Source of the DNA: Bacteroidales bacterium UBA1794
GTDB lineage: Bacteria; Bacteroidota; Bacteroidia; Bacteroidales; Bacteroidaceae
DNA: 64,000 bases
Assembly (NCBI GenBank): GCA_002315435.1
Contig: DCFW01000027.1
Coordinates: 62,001-126,000, forward strand
Reading direction: 5' to 3'
The translations under genes and the position numbers were made by a program. The notes beneath the pieces were generated by a model. That model saw only the letters and a program-made list of their open reading frames with translations. It ran no database searches and was not told where the DNA came from. Position 1 is the first letter of the stretch. Each line of letters starts with the position of its first letter. Shown here piece after piece: positions 16,758 through 25,869 of this stretch.

Positions 16758-17071
16758 TTGTCAATAGCAAATAATACGTTTTAGCAATCAACATAAGCAC
16801 AAGTGAAGATACAAATGGGAAAAAATGACGACCTATTTTGATTTCAGAAATGCCCAAATATGTCAACAAAACATTTCGAGTTTTTTGCATTCATCATTTG
16901 ATTCCTTTATCCACCGACATTACCGGATGAACAAATTAAGACAACATTCCATCCCCCTCATATTTATATTAGTTAAATATTATCAATTCATCGCGAACAT
17001 CCGTTTCCTTACCGAACTATCTGACATATTCAATTGTTTAAGATATAAATTCACTTTAAAATAAAACAAAG
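16758..17071. other. Interval between ssrA and sodB
   Basis: No convincing gene is seen. A 79-codon open frame (16825-17064) has no family features and an amino-acid make-up like random AT-rich sequence. The interval presumably carries the sodB promoter, but I could not find a clean TAnnTTTG box in it. Confidence 0.4.
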
Positions 17072-17656
17072 ATGAAAATAGAAATGCCAACACTTCCTTA
17101 TGCAACTAACGCATTGGAACCTGTAATCAGTCAGAAGACAATTGAATATCATTATGGTAAACATCTCCAAACCTATGTTGATAACCTAAAAAAATTTGTA
17201 GTAGGAACTGAGTTTGAAGGCAAATCGGTGGAACAGATTGTAGAAAAGGCACCAGAAGGTCCTATTTTCAACAATGCCGGTCAGGTGTTGAACCATACTT
17301 TATATTTTTTGCAATTTAAAGCTCCGTCTGCTGCATCTAAAGAACCGAAGGGTAAGCTAAAAGATGCAATTATAAGAGATTTCAAAAGCTTTGAAGATTT
17401 CAAGAATGAATTTGCAGCAGCATCCGTCGGTTTATTCGGATCTGGATGGGCATGGCTTGCAGCAGATAAAGACGGCAAACTACATATTAGCAAAGAAGCT
17501 AACGGTAGTAACCCTTTACATCATGGATTAAAACCTATTCTAGGCTTTGATGTATGGGAACATGCTTACTATCTTGACTATCAAAATAGACGTCCAGACC
17601 ACATCAAGGCTTTATGGGATATTATCGATTGGGAAAAAGTAGAAGAAAGATACTAA
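17072..17656 (+). CDS. sodB: Iron/manganese superoxide dismutase
   Basis: This cytoplasmic enzyme converts superoxide to oxygen and hydrogen peroxide. The 194-residue length is typical of bacterial Fe-SOD. All four metal ligands are present: His27 (EYHYGKH), His75 (VLNHT), Asp160 and His164 (DVWEHAYYLDYQNRRPDH). The residues around them fit the Fe or cambialistic type found in anaerobic Bacteroides, but metal choice cannot be settled from sequence. It is a single gene with its own terminator. It belongs with the oxygen-defence genes in this window, including the flavodiiron protein. Confidence 0.95.
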   Translation: MKIEMPTLPYATNALEPVISQKTIEYHYGKHLQTYVDNLKKFVVGTEFEGKSVEQIVEKAPEGPIFNNAGQVLNHTLYFLQFKAPSAASKEPKGKLKDAIIRDFKSFEDFKNEFAAASVGLFGSGWAWLAADKDGKLHISKEANGSNPLHHGLKPILGFDVWEHAYYLDYQNRRPDHIKALWDIIDWEKVEERY

Positions 17657-17697
17657 TAAAACAAATTATATTATTTCTCATCTAAGTAATGATAGAG

Positions 17698-17726
17698 GCG
17701 GTTACAGCATTGTAACCGCTTTTTTC
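17698..17726 (+). terminator. sodB terminator
   Basis: Arms GCGGTTAC (17698-17705) and GTAACCGC (17712-17719) with a 6-nt loop, then a run of seven T. Confidence 0.85.
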
Positions 17727-17813
17727 TACTGCTGTATTGTATGTTCGAATTTTTATGCGTAAATTGCAACGTTTTGGGTAATTCACTATCACACACTTTT
17801 CAAAAATAAAAAT

Positions 17814-18314
17814 ATGAACACGATTGTTACATTAAGAAGTTTAACAGAGGATGATCTTCTCTTCTTACAAGAAATATACTCATACTATGCACTTAATACA
17901 ACCATGGTAAGTTTTACACAAGAAATGACGATTGAACGACTTAAAAGTTTCGTGCCAATAAATCATCCACTCTATAAATCATTCATTATTATTGATGGTC
18001 ACAATGAAACATGTGGATTTTGCTATTATGCCAGATTCAAACCACGCGAGGCATTTGACACAACCGTTGAAATATCTTTATATCTGAAACCAGGATACTC
18101 CGGTAAAGGAATGGGAAACAAAGCACTGGAAATGTTAGAAGAGCATATACGAAACGATGGATTTAAAAACATAATAGCCAGCATCACAAGCGAAAACAAA
18201 CATAGTATGAATCTTTTTGAAAAAAGAGGATTCACATGTTGCGGACATATGAAAAATGCAGCCGAAAAGTTTGGGCGCAAATTAGATTTAATGACATATC
18301 AAAAGAATCTATAA
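17814..18314 (+). CDS. GNAT-family N-acetyltransferase
   Basis: The 166-residue protein has the GNAT fold. The acetyl-CoA binding signature is LKPGYSGKGMGNKALEMLEE (about 99-118), followed by the motif-B segment NIIASITSENKHSMNLFEKRGF (about 126-147). It resembles the RimI/phosphinothricin acetyltransferase group (N-terminal RSLTEDDLLFLQEIYSYY), which acetylates small amines or protein N-termini. The substrate cannot be assigned. It is a single gene between sodB and the NADH dehydrogenase. Confidence 0.88.
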   Translation: MNTIVTLRSLTEDDLLFLQEIYSYYALNTTMVSFTQEMTIERLKSFVPINHPLYKSFIIIDGHNETCGFCYYARFKPREAFDTTVEISLYLKPGYSGKGMGNKALEMLEEHIRNDGFKNIIASITSENKHSMNLFEKRGFTCCGHMKNAAEKFGRKLDLMTYQKNL

Positions 18315-18470
18315 GTTTATATGAACTTTTCGCTTTGTTAAAAAAAGGCTTTCAAAATAGAGCTGCTAAACGATATTATTTCACCCTTAAAGATACCTAC
18401 AGATAAAGAAAAGCTATTTACATTTGCACAAGCATTTTTCATTGCATTTAGTTTAAGGCTAACAACGATT

Positions 18471-18495
18471 GGAGTACAGCAGTACTCCTTTTTTA
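18471..18495 (+). terminator. Hairpin terminator upstream of ndh
   Basis: Arms GGAGTAC (18471-18477) and GTACTCC (18482-18488) with an AGCA loop, followed by six T. It lies 157 bp after the GNAT stop, so the GNAT transcript may have a long 3' end or there may be an unseen small RNA. Confidence 0.7.
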
Positions 18496-18564
18496 TTTAC
18501 TATCCACATATGCTCAAGGGTATTAATATTTATCAATTCTCTCACATTTTTCTAAACAAATCGG

Positions 18565-18572
18565 TATTTTTG
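18565..18572 (+). promoter_or_regulatory. -7 box of ndh
   Basis: TATTTTTG, 57 bp before the ATG; no TTTG at -33. Confidence 0.4.
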
Positions 18573-18629
18573 TGGTTAATATTATATAAGAGAAAGATAT
18601 AAATAAATTCATCCTAAATAAATATCATT

Positions 18630-19931
18630 ATGAACCTAATTACTAGAATACCGGATACAAATGGAAAAGAAAGAGTTGTCATTATAGGTGGCGGCTTTGC
18701 AGGATTGGAATTGGCTAAAAAGATTGACCAAAAGAAATATCAAATTGTACTTATTGACAAAAATAACTATTATCAATTTCAACCTCTGTTCTATCAAGTT
18801 GCATCAAGTGGATTAGAGCCGAGCTCCATTACATACCCTCATAGAAAAAGTTTTCAGCGAAGCAAAAATTTCCATTTCAGGATGTGCAAGGCTCAAGAGG
18901 TTCTTCCAAAAGAGAATATCCTGAGAACCAACATTGGAGACATTCCTTATGACAAATTAATCATATCAACCGGATGTGACACAAATTACTTCGGCAATGA
19001 TAAACTACGCGAAGATACATTTCCACTAAAATCCGTATCAGAGTCTCTTCTTTTACGCAACCGTATCTTACTTAGTTTTGAAGAGGCTTTAAGCGCAAAA
19101 AATGAAGACGAATTAAAAGAAACGCTCACTTTTGTAATTGTCGGTGGAGGTGCAACCGGAGTAGAATTGGCTGGTGCCTTAGCTGATATGCGCAGTAGCA
19201 TTCTGCCGAAAGACTATCCGGAAATAGACTTCGACAAGATGGAAATTCATTTGATTGATGCCTCACCAAGAATATTGTCAAGCATGTCCGAAAAAGCCTC
19301 AACAAGTGCAACCAATGCATTAATCAAACGAAATATAATCCTACATCAAAATATTTCAGTAAAAAGCTATAACCGACCAGAGGTAGAACTAAGCAACGAA
19401 GAAAAAATAATTTCAAGGAATGTGTTTTGGGTTGCAGGTGTGAAACCTAATTCTTTAAATGGATTAGCAGAAACCGCTTATCACAGTCGAGGAAGAATAT
19501 TGGTAAACAAGCTGAATCAAGTAAACGGCTACAACGATATTTTCGCTATTGGCGACACAGCTATCTTGATCACAGAAGAGAACCCCAAGGGTCATCCTCA
19601 AGTAGCACAAGTAGCCATACAAATGGCTAAAAACCTTGCACGAAATCTAAACAACTTTTCGGATGAAAAAGAATATGTACCCTTTGTCTACCATGATAGA
19701 GGATCATTAGCTACAATCGGAAGAAATGCAGCCGTGGCCGATTTAGGTAGATTTCGATTTGGAGGAAGATTTGCATGGTGGTTATGGCTGTGGGTACATA
19801 TTCTCTCAATCATCGGTATGAGAAATAGAATTGCAGTATTTATTGATTGGGTTTGGAATTATCTCAACTATGATGTATCACTTAGATTGTTAATAAAGCC
19901 CAAAGCAAACAAAATGTACGAAGAACAATGA
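18630..19931 (+). CDS. ndh: Type II NADH dehydrogenase (NDH-2)
   Basis: NDH-2 is a membrane-bound FAD enzyme that passes electrons from NADH to quinone without pumping ions. The 433-residue sequence has the FAD Rossmann motif IIGGGFAGLELAK (18-30), the early QFQPLFYQVASSGLEP quinone-site region, a second NADH-binding motif VIVGGGATGVELAGAL and the FAD-contacting AIGDTA. A C-terminal amphipathic region (RFAWWLWLWVHILSIIG) should attach it to the inner membrane. It is a single gene. It could feed menaquinone reduction or act in NADH disposal on oxygen exposure. Confidence 0.92.
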   Translation: MNLITRIPDTNGKERVVIIGGGFAGLELAKKIDQKKYQIVLIDKNNYYQFQPLFYQVASSGLEPSSITYPHRKSFQRSKNFHFRMCKAQEVLPKENILRTNIGDIPYDKLIISTGCDTNYFGNDKLREDTFPLKSVSESLLLRNRILLSFEEALSAKNEDELKETLTFVIVGGGATGVELAGALADMRSSILPKDYPEIDFDKMEIHLIDASPRILSSMSEKASTSATNALIKRNIILHQNISVKSYNRPEVELSNEEKIISRNVFWVAGVKPNSLNGLAETAYHSRGRILVNKLNQVNGYNDIFAIGDTAILITEENPKGHPQVAQVAIQMAKNLARNLNNFSDEKEYVPFVYHDRGSLATIGRNAAVADLGRFRFGGRFAWWLWLWVHILSIIGMRNRIAVFIDWVWNYLNYDVSLRLLIKPKANKMYEEQ

Positions 19932-19985
19932 TTTCACAAACAAAAAGAATACAATAAAATACATATATAATGAAGTTTTTTTCAT

Positions 19986-19993
19986 TATCTTTG
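19986..19993 (+). promoter_or_regulatory. -7 box of the C1 peptidase / helicase operon
   Basis: TATCTTTG followed by CCCC; transcription would start near 20000, 21 nt before the ATG. Confidence 0.45.
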
Positions 19994-20020
19994 CCCCTCA
20001 AATGAAAGAATAAAACTATT

Positions 20021-21205
20021 ATGAGAAAATTTTTAGTATTAGCGATGGCAGTTGTACTCTGCCTCAACGTTTCGGCAAAAGCGAAGAGCCCAAAGAATGA
20101 AGGTTTTGTATTTACAACTGTAAAAGAGAATCCAATTACAAGCATCAAGAATCAGAACAGATCGGGAACATGCTGGAGTTTTTCTTCATTAGGCTTCTTT
20201 GAAGCAGAATTGCTTCGCGAGGGTAAAAGTACATACGATTTCTCTGCCATGTTCGTGGCTAATCACACAATGATGGACCGTGCTGTAAATTATGTTCGCT
20301 ATCACGGAAATGCATCCATGGCAGAAGGTGGTAGTTTTTACGACGTACTCTACTGCTTGCGCAACTATGGAATTGTTCCTACTGCTGTTTACAAAGGCAT
20401 AGAATATGGCGATTCATTGCCGAATACTGGTGAAGTTGTTAAATTAATGACATCATATGTTGACGCTATTGCAAAAAGTAATAGCAAGAAGTTAACTCCG
20501 GTTTGGAAAAAAGGATTCCAAAATATGATTAATGCATATTATGGAGAAATCCCTGAAAAGTTTGTATATGAAGGAAAAGAATATACTCCAAAATCATACG
20601 AAGAATCACTTGGTCTGAACCTTGACGATTACGTATCACTAACTTCTTTCACTCATCACCCATTCTACACACAGATGAATATTGAAGTAGAAGATAATTG
20701 GAGAAACGGATTAAGCTACAACTTGCCTTTGGATGAGTTCATAGCTGTAATGGATAGTGCTATTAATAAAGGTTATACATTTGCTTGGGGTAGCGATGTT
20801 AGCGAAACTGGATTTACCCGTGATGGCATTGCTGTTCTTCCTGACGAATCAAAAGGAGCACAAATCACAGGTACGGATATGTCTCGCTGGACTGGTATGA
20901 CTTCAGATGACAAACGCAAAGAATTAACAAGCAAACCCTTACCGGAGAAAGCAGTGACACAGGAATCTCGCCAAGAAGGATTCGATAACTGGGAAACTAC
21001 AGATGATCACGGAATGGTTATCTTCGGTATTGCCAAAGATCAAAATGGTAAAGAATACTATATGGTTAAAAACTCTTGGGGCAAAGCCGGTAAATACAAA
21101 GGTATCTGGTATGCTTCTAAAGCATTCGTGGCAGCGAAGACAATGAACATCATGATCAACAAAAATGCTATTCCAACTGAGATCAAAGCTAAATTGCATA
21201 TTTAA
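20021..21205 (+). CDS. Exported C1-family (bleomycin hydrolase/PepC-like) aminopeptidase
   Basis: A signal peptide (cleavage near VSAKA, about 19-22) precedes a papain-fold peptidase. The catalytic cysteine is Cys51 in NQNRSGTCWSFSS, the histidine lies in TTDDHGMVIFGIA and the asparagine in MVKNSWG. The long insert between Cys and His and the overall 394 residues match the bleomycin hydrolase (C1B) group. Those enzymes are usually cytoplasmic; this one is exported, a form common in Bacteroidetes. It should trim peptides in the periplasm or at the surface. It is followed after 5 bp by the helicase gene. Confidence 0.91.
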   Translation: MRKFLVLAMAVVLCLNVSAKAKSPKNEGFVFTTVKENPITSIKNQNRSGTCWSFSSLGFFEAELLREGKSTYDFSAMFVANHTMMDRAVNYVRYHGNASMAEGGSFYDVLYCLRNYGIVPTAVYKGIEYGDSLPNTGEVVKLMTSYVDAIAKSNSKKLTPVWKKGFQNMINAYYGEIPEKFVYEGKEYTPKSYEESLGLNLDDYVSLTSFTHHPFYTQMNIEVEDNWRNGLSYNLPLDEFIAVMDSAINKGYTFAWGSDVSETGFTRDGIAVLPDESKGAQITGTDMSRWTGMTSDDKRKELTSKPLPEKAVTQESRQEGFDNWETTDDHGMVIFGIAKDQNGKEYYMVKNSWGKAGKYKGIWYASKAFVAAKTMNIMINKNAIPTEIKAKLHI

Positions 21206-21210
21206 AGAAC

Positions 21211-23001
21211 TTGAATAAGAAAAGTCAAATAGACATAGACTTAGAGAATCCGGAGTTCAAGAATGCTCTGCAACTCATACGGTATACCCGCCAATCGGTA
21301 TTTCTTACCGGTAAGGCGGGGACCGGTAAGTCTACTTTTCTGCGATATATTTGTGCAAATACTCATAAAAAGAATATTGTTCTGGCCCCTACGGGCATTG
21401 CTGCAATCAATGTGGGAGGAAGTACTCTCCACAGTTTTTTCAAACTTCCTTTTCATCCTCTGCTACCCGATGATCCGGACTATAATATTTCCAACGGGCG
21501 TATTCATAAAACTCTGAGATATTCATCCGCTCATCGCAAACTGATTAAAGAAGTAGAACTTATCATTATTGACGAAATTTCAATGGTAAGAGCTGATATC
21601 ATTGACTTTATTGATAAAGTGCTTAGAGTATATTCAGGAAACATGAGGTTGCCTTTCGGTGGAAAGCAATTATTGTTTGTAGGTGATGTATATCAATTGG
21701 AGCCAGTGATCACAAATGACCAACGCGATATTTTAAACCGATTTTATCCGTCAGCCTACTTTTTCAATGCTCATGTGTTTCAACAAATGGACCTTGTGTC
21801 AATTGAATTAAAAAAAATATATAGGCAAAAGGATGCCGATTTTGTAAACATACTCGACCATATACGCGATAACACAGCTACATCAAAAGATATAGGAACA
21901 CTGAATACCCGCTTCAACAGCTCAATAACTGAAGTGGATGCCGATGAAAAAATGTGTATTACACTAGCGACTAGACGAGACAATGTTGATTATATCAACA
22001 AAAAAAAACTAAAGGAACTGCCTGGCGAATCAACAGCCTTCAGAGGTGATATAAAGGGCGAATTTCCGGAAAACAGTCTGCCTAATCCAATCGAAATGGA
22101 GCTAAAAGTTGGTGCCCAAGTTATCTTTATCAAAAATGACATGGAGCATAGATGGGTTAACGGTACAATTGGTGTAGTTGAAAGTTTTGATGCTACAGGT
22201 GAAGGAGTTATTAGCGTTATCACAGACAATGGCACTCAATGTGACGTAGCTAAAACTCAGTGGCGCAACATTAGATATAAATACAACGAACAAGAAAAAA
22301 AAATAGAGGAAGAAGAATTGGGTGTTTACACTCAATATCCCATAAAGTTGGCATGGGCGATAACCGTTCATAAAAGCCAGGGACTTACCTTCAACAATGT
22401 AATCATTGACTTCACCGGAGGTGTATTTGCCGGCGGACAAACCTATGTTGCATTGAGCCGTTGCACTTCACTTAATGGAATACAATTAGCTAAACCGATA
22501 AACAGGAGTGATATATTTGTAAAGTCGGACATTGTAACATTTGCTCGCAACTTTAATGACCAGCAAACCATACAACATGCTATGACACTTGCCAAAGCTG
22601 ATATTGAATATAGTGAGGCTATTACAAACTTTGACAAGGGTGACATGGAAGGATTCTTGAATCATTTCTTCACAGCCATACATTCAAGATACGACATAGA
22701 ACGCCCTCTTATCAAAAGATTTATACGCAAGAAGTTGAATATTATAAATAAATTGAGAGAGGAAAATGTAAAACTAAAAGAAGAGGAAAGGCAACGTAAG
22801 AAAGTGATGAAGAAATATGCAAAGGAATACTTCATGATGGGATACGAAAGCTTCTTTTCATTTGAAGACAAGCGTGCGGCAATTGCCAACCTGAATAAAG
22901 CATTAGAATTTGATCCTGAACTGAAAGAAGCTAAAACATTAATGAAGAAGCTGCAATTATTAGAAACCAGTTCTAGTAAGAAAAAGAAAAAAAAGAAATA
23001 A
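21211..23001 (+). CDS. Pif1-like superfamily 1 helicase with C-terminal TPR-like region
   Basis: This 596-residue protein has Walker A GKAGTGKST (34-42), Walker B LIIIDEISM (Asp121-Glu122), and the late helicase motifs WAITVHKSQGLTF and YVALSRCTSL. These identify a Pif1/RecD2-type 5'-3' DNA helicase. It begins with TTG at 21211, because no ATG occurs before the Walker A motif. The C-terminal part (about 545-585) looks like a TPR (YFMMGYESFFSFEDKRAAIA, then NLNKALEFDPELKEAKTL), and the protein ends in seven lysines. It sits 5 bp after the peptidase gene and 10 bp before the Sua5 gene, in an apparent operon. Confidence 0.9.
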   Translation: MNKKSQIDIDLENPEFKNALQLIRYTRQSVFLTGKAGTGKSTFLRYICANTHKKNIVLAPTGIAAINVGGSTLHSFFKLPFHPLLPDDPDYNISNGRIHKTLRYSSAHRKLIKEVELIIIDEISMVRADIIDFIDKVLRVYSGNMRLPFGGKQLLFVGDVYQLEPVITNDQRDILNRFYPSAYFFNAHVFQQMDLVSIELKKIYRQKDADFVNILDHIRDNTATSKDIGTLNTRFNSSITEVDADEKMCITLATRRDNVDYINKKKLKELPGESTAFRGDIKGEFPENSLPNPIEMELKVGAQVIFIKNDMEHRWVNGTIGVVESFDATGEGVISVITDNGTQCDVAKTQWRNIRYKYNEQEKKIEEEELGVYTQYPIKLAWAITVHKSQGLTFNNVIIDFTGGVFAGGQTYVALSRCTSLNGIQLAKPINRSDIFVKSDIVTFARNFNDQQTIQHAMTLAKADIEYSEAITNFDKGDMEGFLNHFFTAIHSRYDIERPLIKRFIRKKLNIINKLREENVKLKEEERQRKKVMKKYAKEYFMMGYESFFSFEDKRAAIANLNKALEFDPELKEAKTLMKKLQLLETSSSKKKKKKK

Positions 23002-23011
23002 TTTATATATT

Positions 23012-23626
23012 ATGTTGTTGAAACTTTACGATAAAAACAATAATCCGAACGATATAGATGAAGTGGTGGAAATGCTTCGAGACGGAGCACTTATCATCTA
23101 CCCTACTGATACCCGATATGCGATTGGATGCGATGCATTGAATACTCGTGCAGTAGAAAAGATATGCAGATTAAAGAACATTGATCCTAAGAAAAACAAT
23201 CTATCAATCATATGTTATGACTTGAGTGATATTAGTGAATATGCCAAAGTGGACAACACTACGTTTAAACTCATGAAGCACAACTTACCGGGTGCATTTA
23301 CTTTCATTTTGCAAGGCAGTACTAAATTACCAAAAATCTTCAGAAATAGAAAAGAAGTAGGTATAAGAATACCTGATAATAATATAATCCGTGAAATTTG
23401 CAAGGCTCTAGATGCACCTATACTAAGTACAACAGTGCCACTTGATGAAAATGAGGACCCAGAATACGCTACGAATCCGGAATTGATGGAAGAAAAATGG
23501 GCGAATGATATTGATCTGGTTATAGACGGTGGTATAGGTGGGCTATATCTTTCAACAATTATCAATTGCATTGATGGAGAAACTGAACTTGTACGTCAAG
23601 GAAAAGGTATATTAAAAGAGGGCTGA
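23012..23626 (+). CDS. L-threonylcarbamoyladenylate synthase (Sua5/YciO/YrdC family)
   Basis: The enzyme makes threonylcarbamoyl-AMP from threonine, bicarbonate and ATP, the precursor for t6A37 of ANN-decoding tRNAs. The 204-residue single-domain protein has the YrdC signatures LIIYPTDTRYAIGCDA (about 28-43), KKNNLSIICYDLSD, LPGAFTFIL and GIRIPDN. It lacks the extra C-terminal Sua5 domain, so a YciO/TsaC-like type is closest. It is the last gene of the peptidase-helicase operon. A weak 7-bp hairpin (23616-23622 with 23641-23647) overlaps its stop. The t6A methylthiotransferase mtaB is also in this window. Confidence 0.88.
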   Translation: MLLKLYDKNNNPNDIDEVVEMLRDGALIIYPTDTRYAIGCDALNTRAVEKICRLKNIDPKKNNLSIICYDLSDISEYAKVDNTTFKLMKHNLPGAFTFILQGSTKLPKIFRNRKEVGIRIPDNNIIREICKALDAPILSTTVPLDENEDPEYATNPELMEEKWANDIDLVIDGGIGGLYLSTIINCIDGETELVRQGKGILKEG

Positions 23627-23654
23627 TGTTCAACACCATACCCTCTTGTATATC

Positions 23655-24854
23655 TTAAATAGAATTTAAATGATCAGACATTTCATCTGCCAACAGCATG
23701 GCTTTTTCTTCGTCCTTATCATCCATAGCTTGCTTCATCTCTACAGGTGGACCTATCAATTCCATTTTCACTCCTTCAGTCCACTTGCTTATACGACGAA
23801 CAGCAGCACCAGCCCATGTAAACGATCCAAAGAATCCCAAATAGTGATTCTTAATTTCACGCACAGAAATCTTTTCCATCAATGCTTCCATATCTGGATA
23901 AATTTGTCCGCAATATGTAGGGCATCCCAATATCAAGCCTTTATATTTGAAGATGTCACGTAGTATATACGAAGAATCAGTACGTGTTACGTCATACATT
24001 TTTACCGGGTTAACACCTTTTGCTACCAATTCCGCGGCAATTGCTTCTGCCATCTCTTCAGTATGACCATACATCGTTGCGTAAGCAATAACAGCACCCT
24101 TATCTGTGTCATAACGGCTCATTCTATCATACTTACCCACTATCCGAGATACGTTTTCACCTGACCACACAGGTCCGTGTGTAGAACAAATCATCTTTAT
24201 ATCCACATTGCGCAATTTTTCAAGCGCTCGTTGAACAGGTGATCCATACTTACCCACAATCGCTGCATAATAACGAGTCATTTCATCGTCAAAATACGAA
24301 AGGTCAATATGTGAATCAACAAATCCTCCATTCAAAGCTCCAAAGGCTCCAAAGGCATCACCGGAGAACAACATACCGGAGTTTTCGTCATAAGTCATCA
24401 TTGTCTCAGGCCAATGGATCATCGGTGTCATCACAAAATGTAACTTATGATGGCCTAAATCAAGTATGTCACCGTCAGTAACTAAATGACGTTTGCCAAA
24501 AGTACCATAATATCCTTCAACCATACCGAATGTCAATTTATTGCCTACCACCACTATATCAGGATAAAAATGATGGAAAAGGCCAAACGACCCTGAATGA
24601 TCCGGCTCCATGTGGTTGATTATTAAGTAATCAATTTTACGATCTCCAATGATACTGTGAATTTTCTTCATAAACTCTTCAAAGAATGCCACATCAACTG
24701 TATCAACCAATGTAACCGTATCATCATCAACAATCAGATACGAGTTATATGAAACGCCATATGGTAATGTCCACATATTCTCAAACAGTGGCTTTCTGCG
24801 ATCATTAACTCCTACGTAATAAATATTGTTTTGAATAGAAAGATTTTGTTTCAT
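23655..24854 (-). CDS. fprA: Flavodiiron protein (A-type flavoprotein, O2/NO reductase)
   Basis: Flavodiiron proteins reduce oxygen to water, or NO to N2O, in the cytoplasm of anaerobes. A metallo-beta-lactamase-like domain (about 1-245) carries the diiron ligands NHMEPDHSG (His81, Glu83, Asp85, His86), FSGDAFG and STHGPVW. A flavodoxin domain (about 255-395) starts with AYATMYGHTEEMA. I take the ATG at 24854 (399 residues, MKQNLSIQNN). A longer frame to 24932 would overlap the radical SAM gene and start upstream of a good promoter (24873-24902). The electron donor is likely a rubredoxin or NADH-linked partner not seen here. Confidence 0.93.
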   Translation of the reverse strand: MKQNLSIQNNIYYVGVNDRRKPLFENMWTLPYGVSYNSYLIVDDDTVTLVDTVDVAFFEEFMKKIHSIIGDRKIDYLIINHMEPDHSGSFGLFHHFYPDIVVVGNKLTFGMVEGYYGTFGKRHLVTDGDILDLGHHKLHFVMTPMIHWPETMMTYDENSGMLFSGDAFGAFGALNGGFVDSHIDLSYFDDEMTRYYAAIVGKYGSPVQRALEKLRNVDIKMICSTHGPVWSGENVSRIVGKYDRMSRYDTDKGAVIAYATMYGHTEEMAEAIAAELVAKGVNPVKMYDVTRTDSSYILRDIFKYKGLILGCPTYCGQIYPDMEALMEKISVREIKNHYLGFFGSFTWAGAAVRRISKWTEGVKMELIGPPVEMKQAMDDKDEEKAMLLADEMSDHLNSI

Positions 24855-24872
24855 ACCTAAAATATTTTGTGA

Positions 24873-24902
24873 CAAAAATAATGATTCTTCATTTAAATCA
24901 AA
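24873..24902 (-). promoter_or_regulatory. fprA promoter inside the end of the upstream gene
   Basis: Minus-strand TTTG (24899-24902), 18-bp spacer and TATTTTTG (24873-24880). It straddles the 3' end of the radical SAM gene, so fprA can be expressed separately. Confidence 0.6.
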
Positions 24903-25818
24903 AGGATTTTCCTTGATATGCCTCACGTTCAAGCATTCTTTTTTTTACCATGGCTGTAAACTCATAATTCTTTAATCCCCACCCGGGAACTGCCAACAGC
25001 TGCTTAGGTGATTGTGAGACAAAACGTTCAACAGTAATATCCGATCTGAGTGCTTGTAAAAAATCGATTACCAAATCTATATACTCATCTACATTATAAT
25101 GGGTAAACAAGTTCGGAGCATCCATATACTCCTTTGCCATACAGGTTCCTTTTATCAATTGTAACTGATGCAGTTTTAGGATATCAAGGGGCAAACTGGA
25201 TAAAATAGCTGCTTCCTTTATTATTTCTTGGTGAGTTTCACCAGGTAAGCCTAATATAACATGCCCGCCAACTGGTATACCACACAAGGCTGTACGCTCT
25301 ATAGCATCTTTGGTATCAGCAAATGTATGCCCTCTATTGATTCTTTCCAGCGTTTTATCATATATACTTTCAATTCCATATTCAATCAGCACAAACGTTT
25401 TACGACTCAATTGTGACAAATAGTCAAGCAAATCATCACTCATACAATCAGGACGTGTACCAATAACTAATCCAACAACATCCTTCGCAGCCAAAGCTTC
25501 TTCATACTTTTGTTTTAACTCTTGAATTTCTCCATAAGTGCTCGTATAAGCCTGAAAATAAGCAAGATATTTCATTAAAGGATATTTTCGTGCGAAAAAG
25601 ACTTTTCCTTCTTCAAGTTGCTCAGTCACCGACTTAAAAGTTTTACAGTATTCCGGATTAAAAGTTTGATTGTTACAATAAGTGCATCCTCCCCACCCTT
25701 TTGTTCCATCACGATTAGGACAAGTAAATCCGGCATTAATCGAAATCTTCTGCACTTTGAAATTAAAATATTCCTTCAAGAAACAGGAGAAATCTTTATA
25801 TAATATTTGTGATGACAT
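24898..25818 (-). CDS. Radical SAM protein, TIGR01212 (YhcC-like) family
   Basis: The 306-residue protein has cluster-binding cysteines in FTCPNRDGTKGWGGCTYCNN (Cys33, Cys45, Cys48). This is the wide-spaced CX11CX2C arrangement typical of the YhcC/TIGR01212 and Elp3-like group, not the usual CX3CX2C. GIESIYDKTLERINRGH and GGHVILGLPGE are further radical SAM core motifs. The reaction is unknown; related proteins have been linked to tRNA or sulfur chemistry. Its stop lies within 45 bp of the fprA start, and the fprA promoter overlaps its end. Confidence 0.88.
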   Translation of the reverse strand: MSSQILYKDFSCFLKEYFNFKVQKISINAGFTCPNRDGTKGWGGCTYCNNQTFNPEYCKTFKSVTEQLEEGKVFFARKYPLMKYLAYFQAYTSTYGEIQELKQKYEEALAAKDVVGLVIGTRPDCMSDDLLDYLSQLSRKTFVLIEYGIESIYDKTLERINRGHTFADTKDAIERTALCGIPVGGHVILGLPGETHQEIIKEAAILSSLPLDILKLHQLQLIKGTCMAKEYMDAPNLFTHYNVDEYIDLVIDFLQALRSDITVERFVSQSPKQLLAVPGWGLKNYEFTAMVKKRMLEREAYQGKSF

Positions 25819-25869
25819 ATCCCTCTTTTACTAGCAAAGGTACTGTTTTTTATTGAACTATTAAAATAG

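Larger units (their letters stand above)
18315..18629. other. Interval between the GNAT gene and ndh
   Basis: It contains a terminator at 18471-18495 and a -7 box for ndh at 18565-18572. An open frame without a start codon runs from about 18339 through both elements and is probably fortuitous. No other structure is seen. Confidence 0.5.

Noticed and set aside
16825..17064. 79-codon open frame upstream of sodB
   Set aside because: No family features, no promoter or ribosome-binding context, residue make-up like random AT-rich sequence; it lies in the sodB upstream region.
18339..18611. Long open frame without a start codon between the GNAT gene and ndh
   Set aside because: It has no ATG at its beginning, runs through a strong terminator hairpin and the ndh -7 box, and matches no family I know.
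23616..23647. Terminator after the Sua5-like gene
   Set aside because: Only a 7-bp stem with an 18-nt loop overlapping the stop codon and no good T-run; not listed as a separate feature.
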